Part shown: in pieces, positions 60,589 through 64,000 of the stretch
Layout: every line of letters begins with the position of its first letter
Numbering within the stretch: the stretch's first letter is position 1
Assembly: GCF_040675465.1 (NCBI RefSeq)
Contig: NZ_JBFAPA010000017.1
Span: 124,001-188,000 of the forward strand
Length of the DNA: 64,000 bases
Direction: 5' to 3'
DNA from: Kibdelosporangium sp040675465
GTDB lineage: Bacteria; Actinomycetota; Actinomycetes; Mycobacteriales; Pseudonocardiaceae
The notes under the pieces: model-generated
Told to the model about the DNA's origin: nothing
The model's input: the letters and a program-made list of their open reading frames with translations, nothing else
Databases searched by the model: none
Made by a program: the position numbers and the translations under genes

Positions 60589-64000
<3,412 letters not shown>

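Overview
The window is high-GC DNA (about 70 percent, strong G/C bias at third codon positions) from an actinomycete, most likely a member of the Pseudonocardiaceae. The evidence is the actinobacterial order of the ribosomal protein genes, an ESX (type VII) secretion locus with a fused EccC, long Ala/Glu-rich tails on ribosomal proteins, and a giant WXG-type polymorphic toxin. Every assignment was made by reading the sequence; no database search was run.

Layout. (1) 1-828: the 5' part of a sensor kinase gene running off the left edge, then about 1 kb of non-coding, repeat-bearing DNA. (2) 1829-14073: a type VII secretion core. eccC faces eccD-mycP-espC-like-WXG-like gene, and eccB faces eccE plus a coupled gene of unknown function. 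(3) 14288-17166: a secreted subtilisin, a GNAT acetyltransferase and truA. (4) 17220-41707, minus strand: the ribosomal superoperon, read right to left as rpsL-rpsG-fusA-tuf, S10, spc (split before secY by idi and a membrane protein gene), secY-adk-map, then infA-rpmJ-rpsM-rpsK-rpsD-rpoA-rplQ. A DUF1707 gene and 1.1 kb of repeat DNA separate map from infA. rpmJ and rpmD are present although very short. Two extra small ORFs sit inside ribosomal operons, between rpsM and rpsK and between rplN and rplX. (5) 42156-55350: an effector/immunity operon with a YbaB-like protein, a WXG100-like protein, a 2,934-residue toxin, and three coupled or close downstream genes. (6) 55373-59600: a NarL-type two-component system, an ABC exporter and an alpha/beta hydrolase. 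(7) 59601-60530: repeat-like DNA and a decayed toxin-antitoxin pair. (8) 60589-64000: the 3' part of rpoC.

How it works together. The ESX core (EccB, C, D, E and mycosin) at the left is the likely export route for WXG-type substrates, including those encoded in the island between rpoC and rpsL. The giant toxin appears to carry two repeated modules: a linker, a His/Cys clan CD-like peptidase domain, then effector domain(s). The effectors are one ADP-ribosyltransferase-like domain with an ExE motif, a putative nucleotidyltransferase-like domain, and a second ADP-ribosyltransferase-like domain with a QxE motif. Downstream lie a 192-residue protein coupled by ATGA, a composite protein with a YezG-like segment, and an ADP-ribosylglycohydrolase-family protein that has lost most of its metal-binding aspartates. 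A degenerate ADP-ribosylhydrolase beside ADP-ribosyltransferase warheads suggests immunity by binding rather than catalysis. This is the most interesting system in the window.
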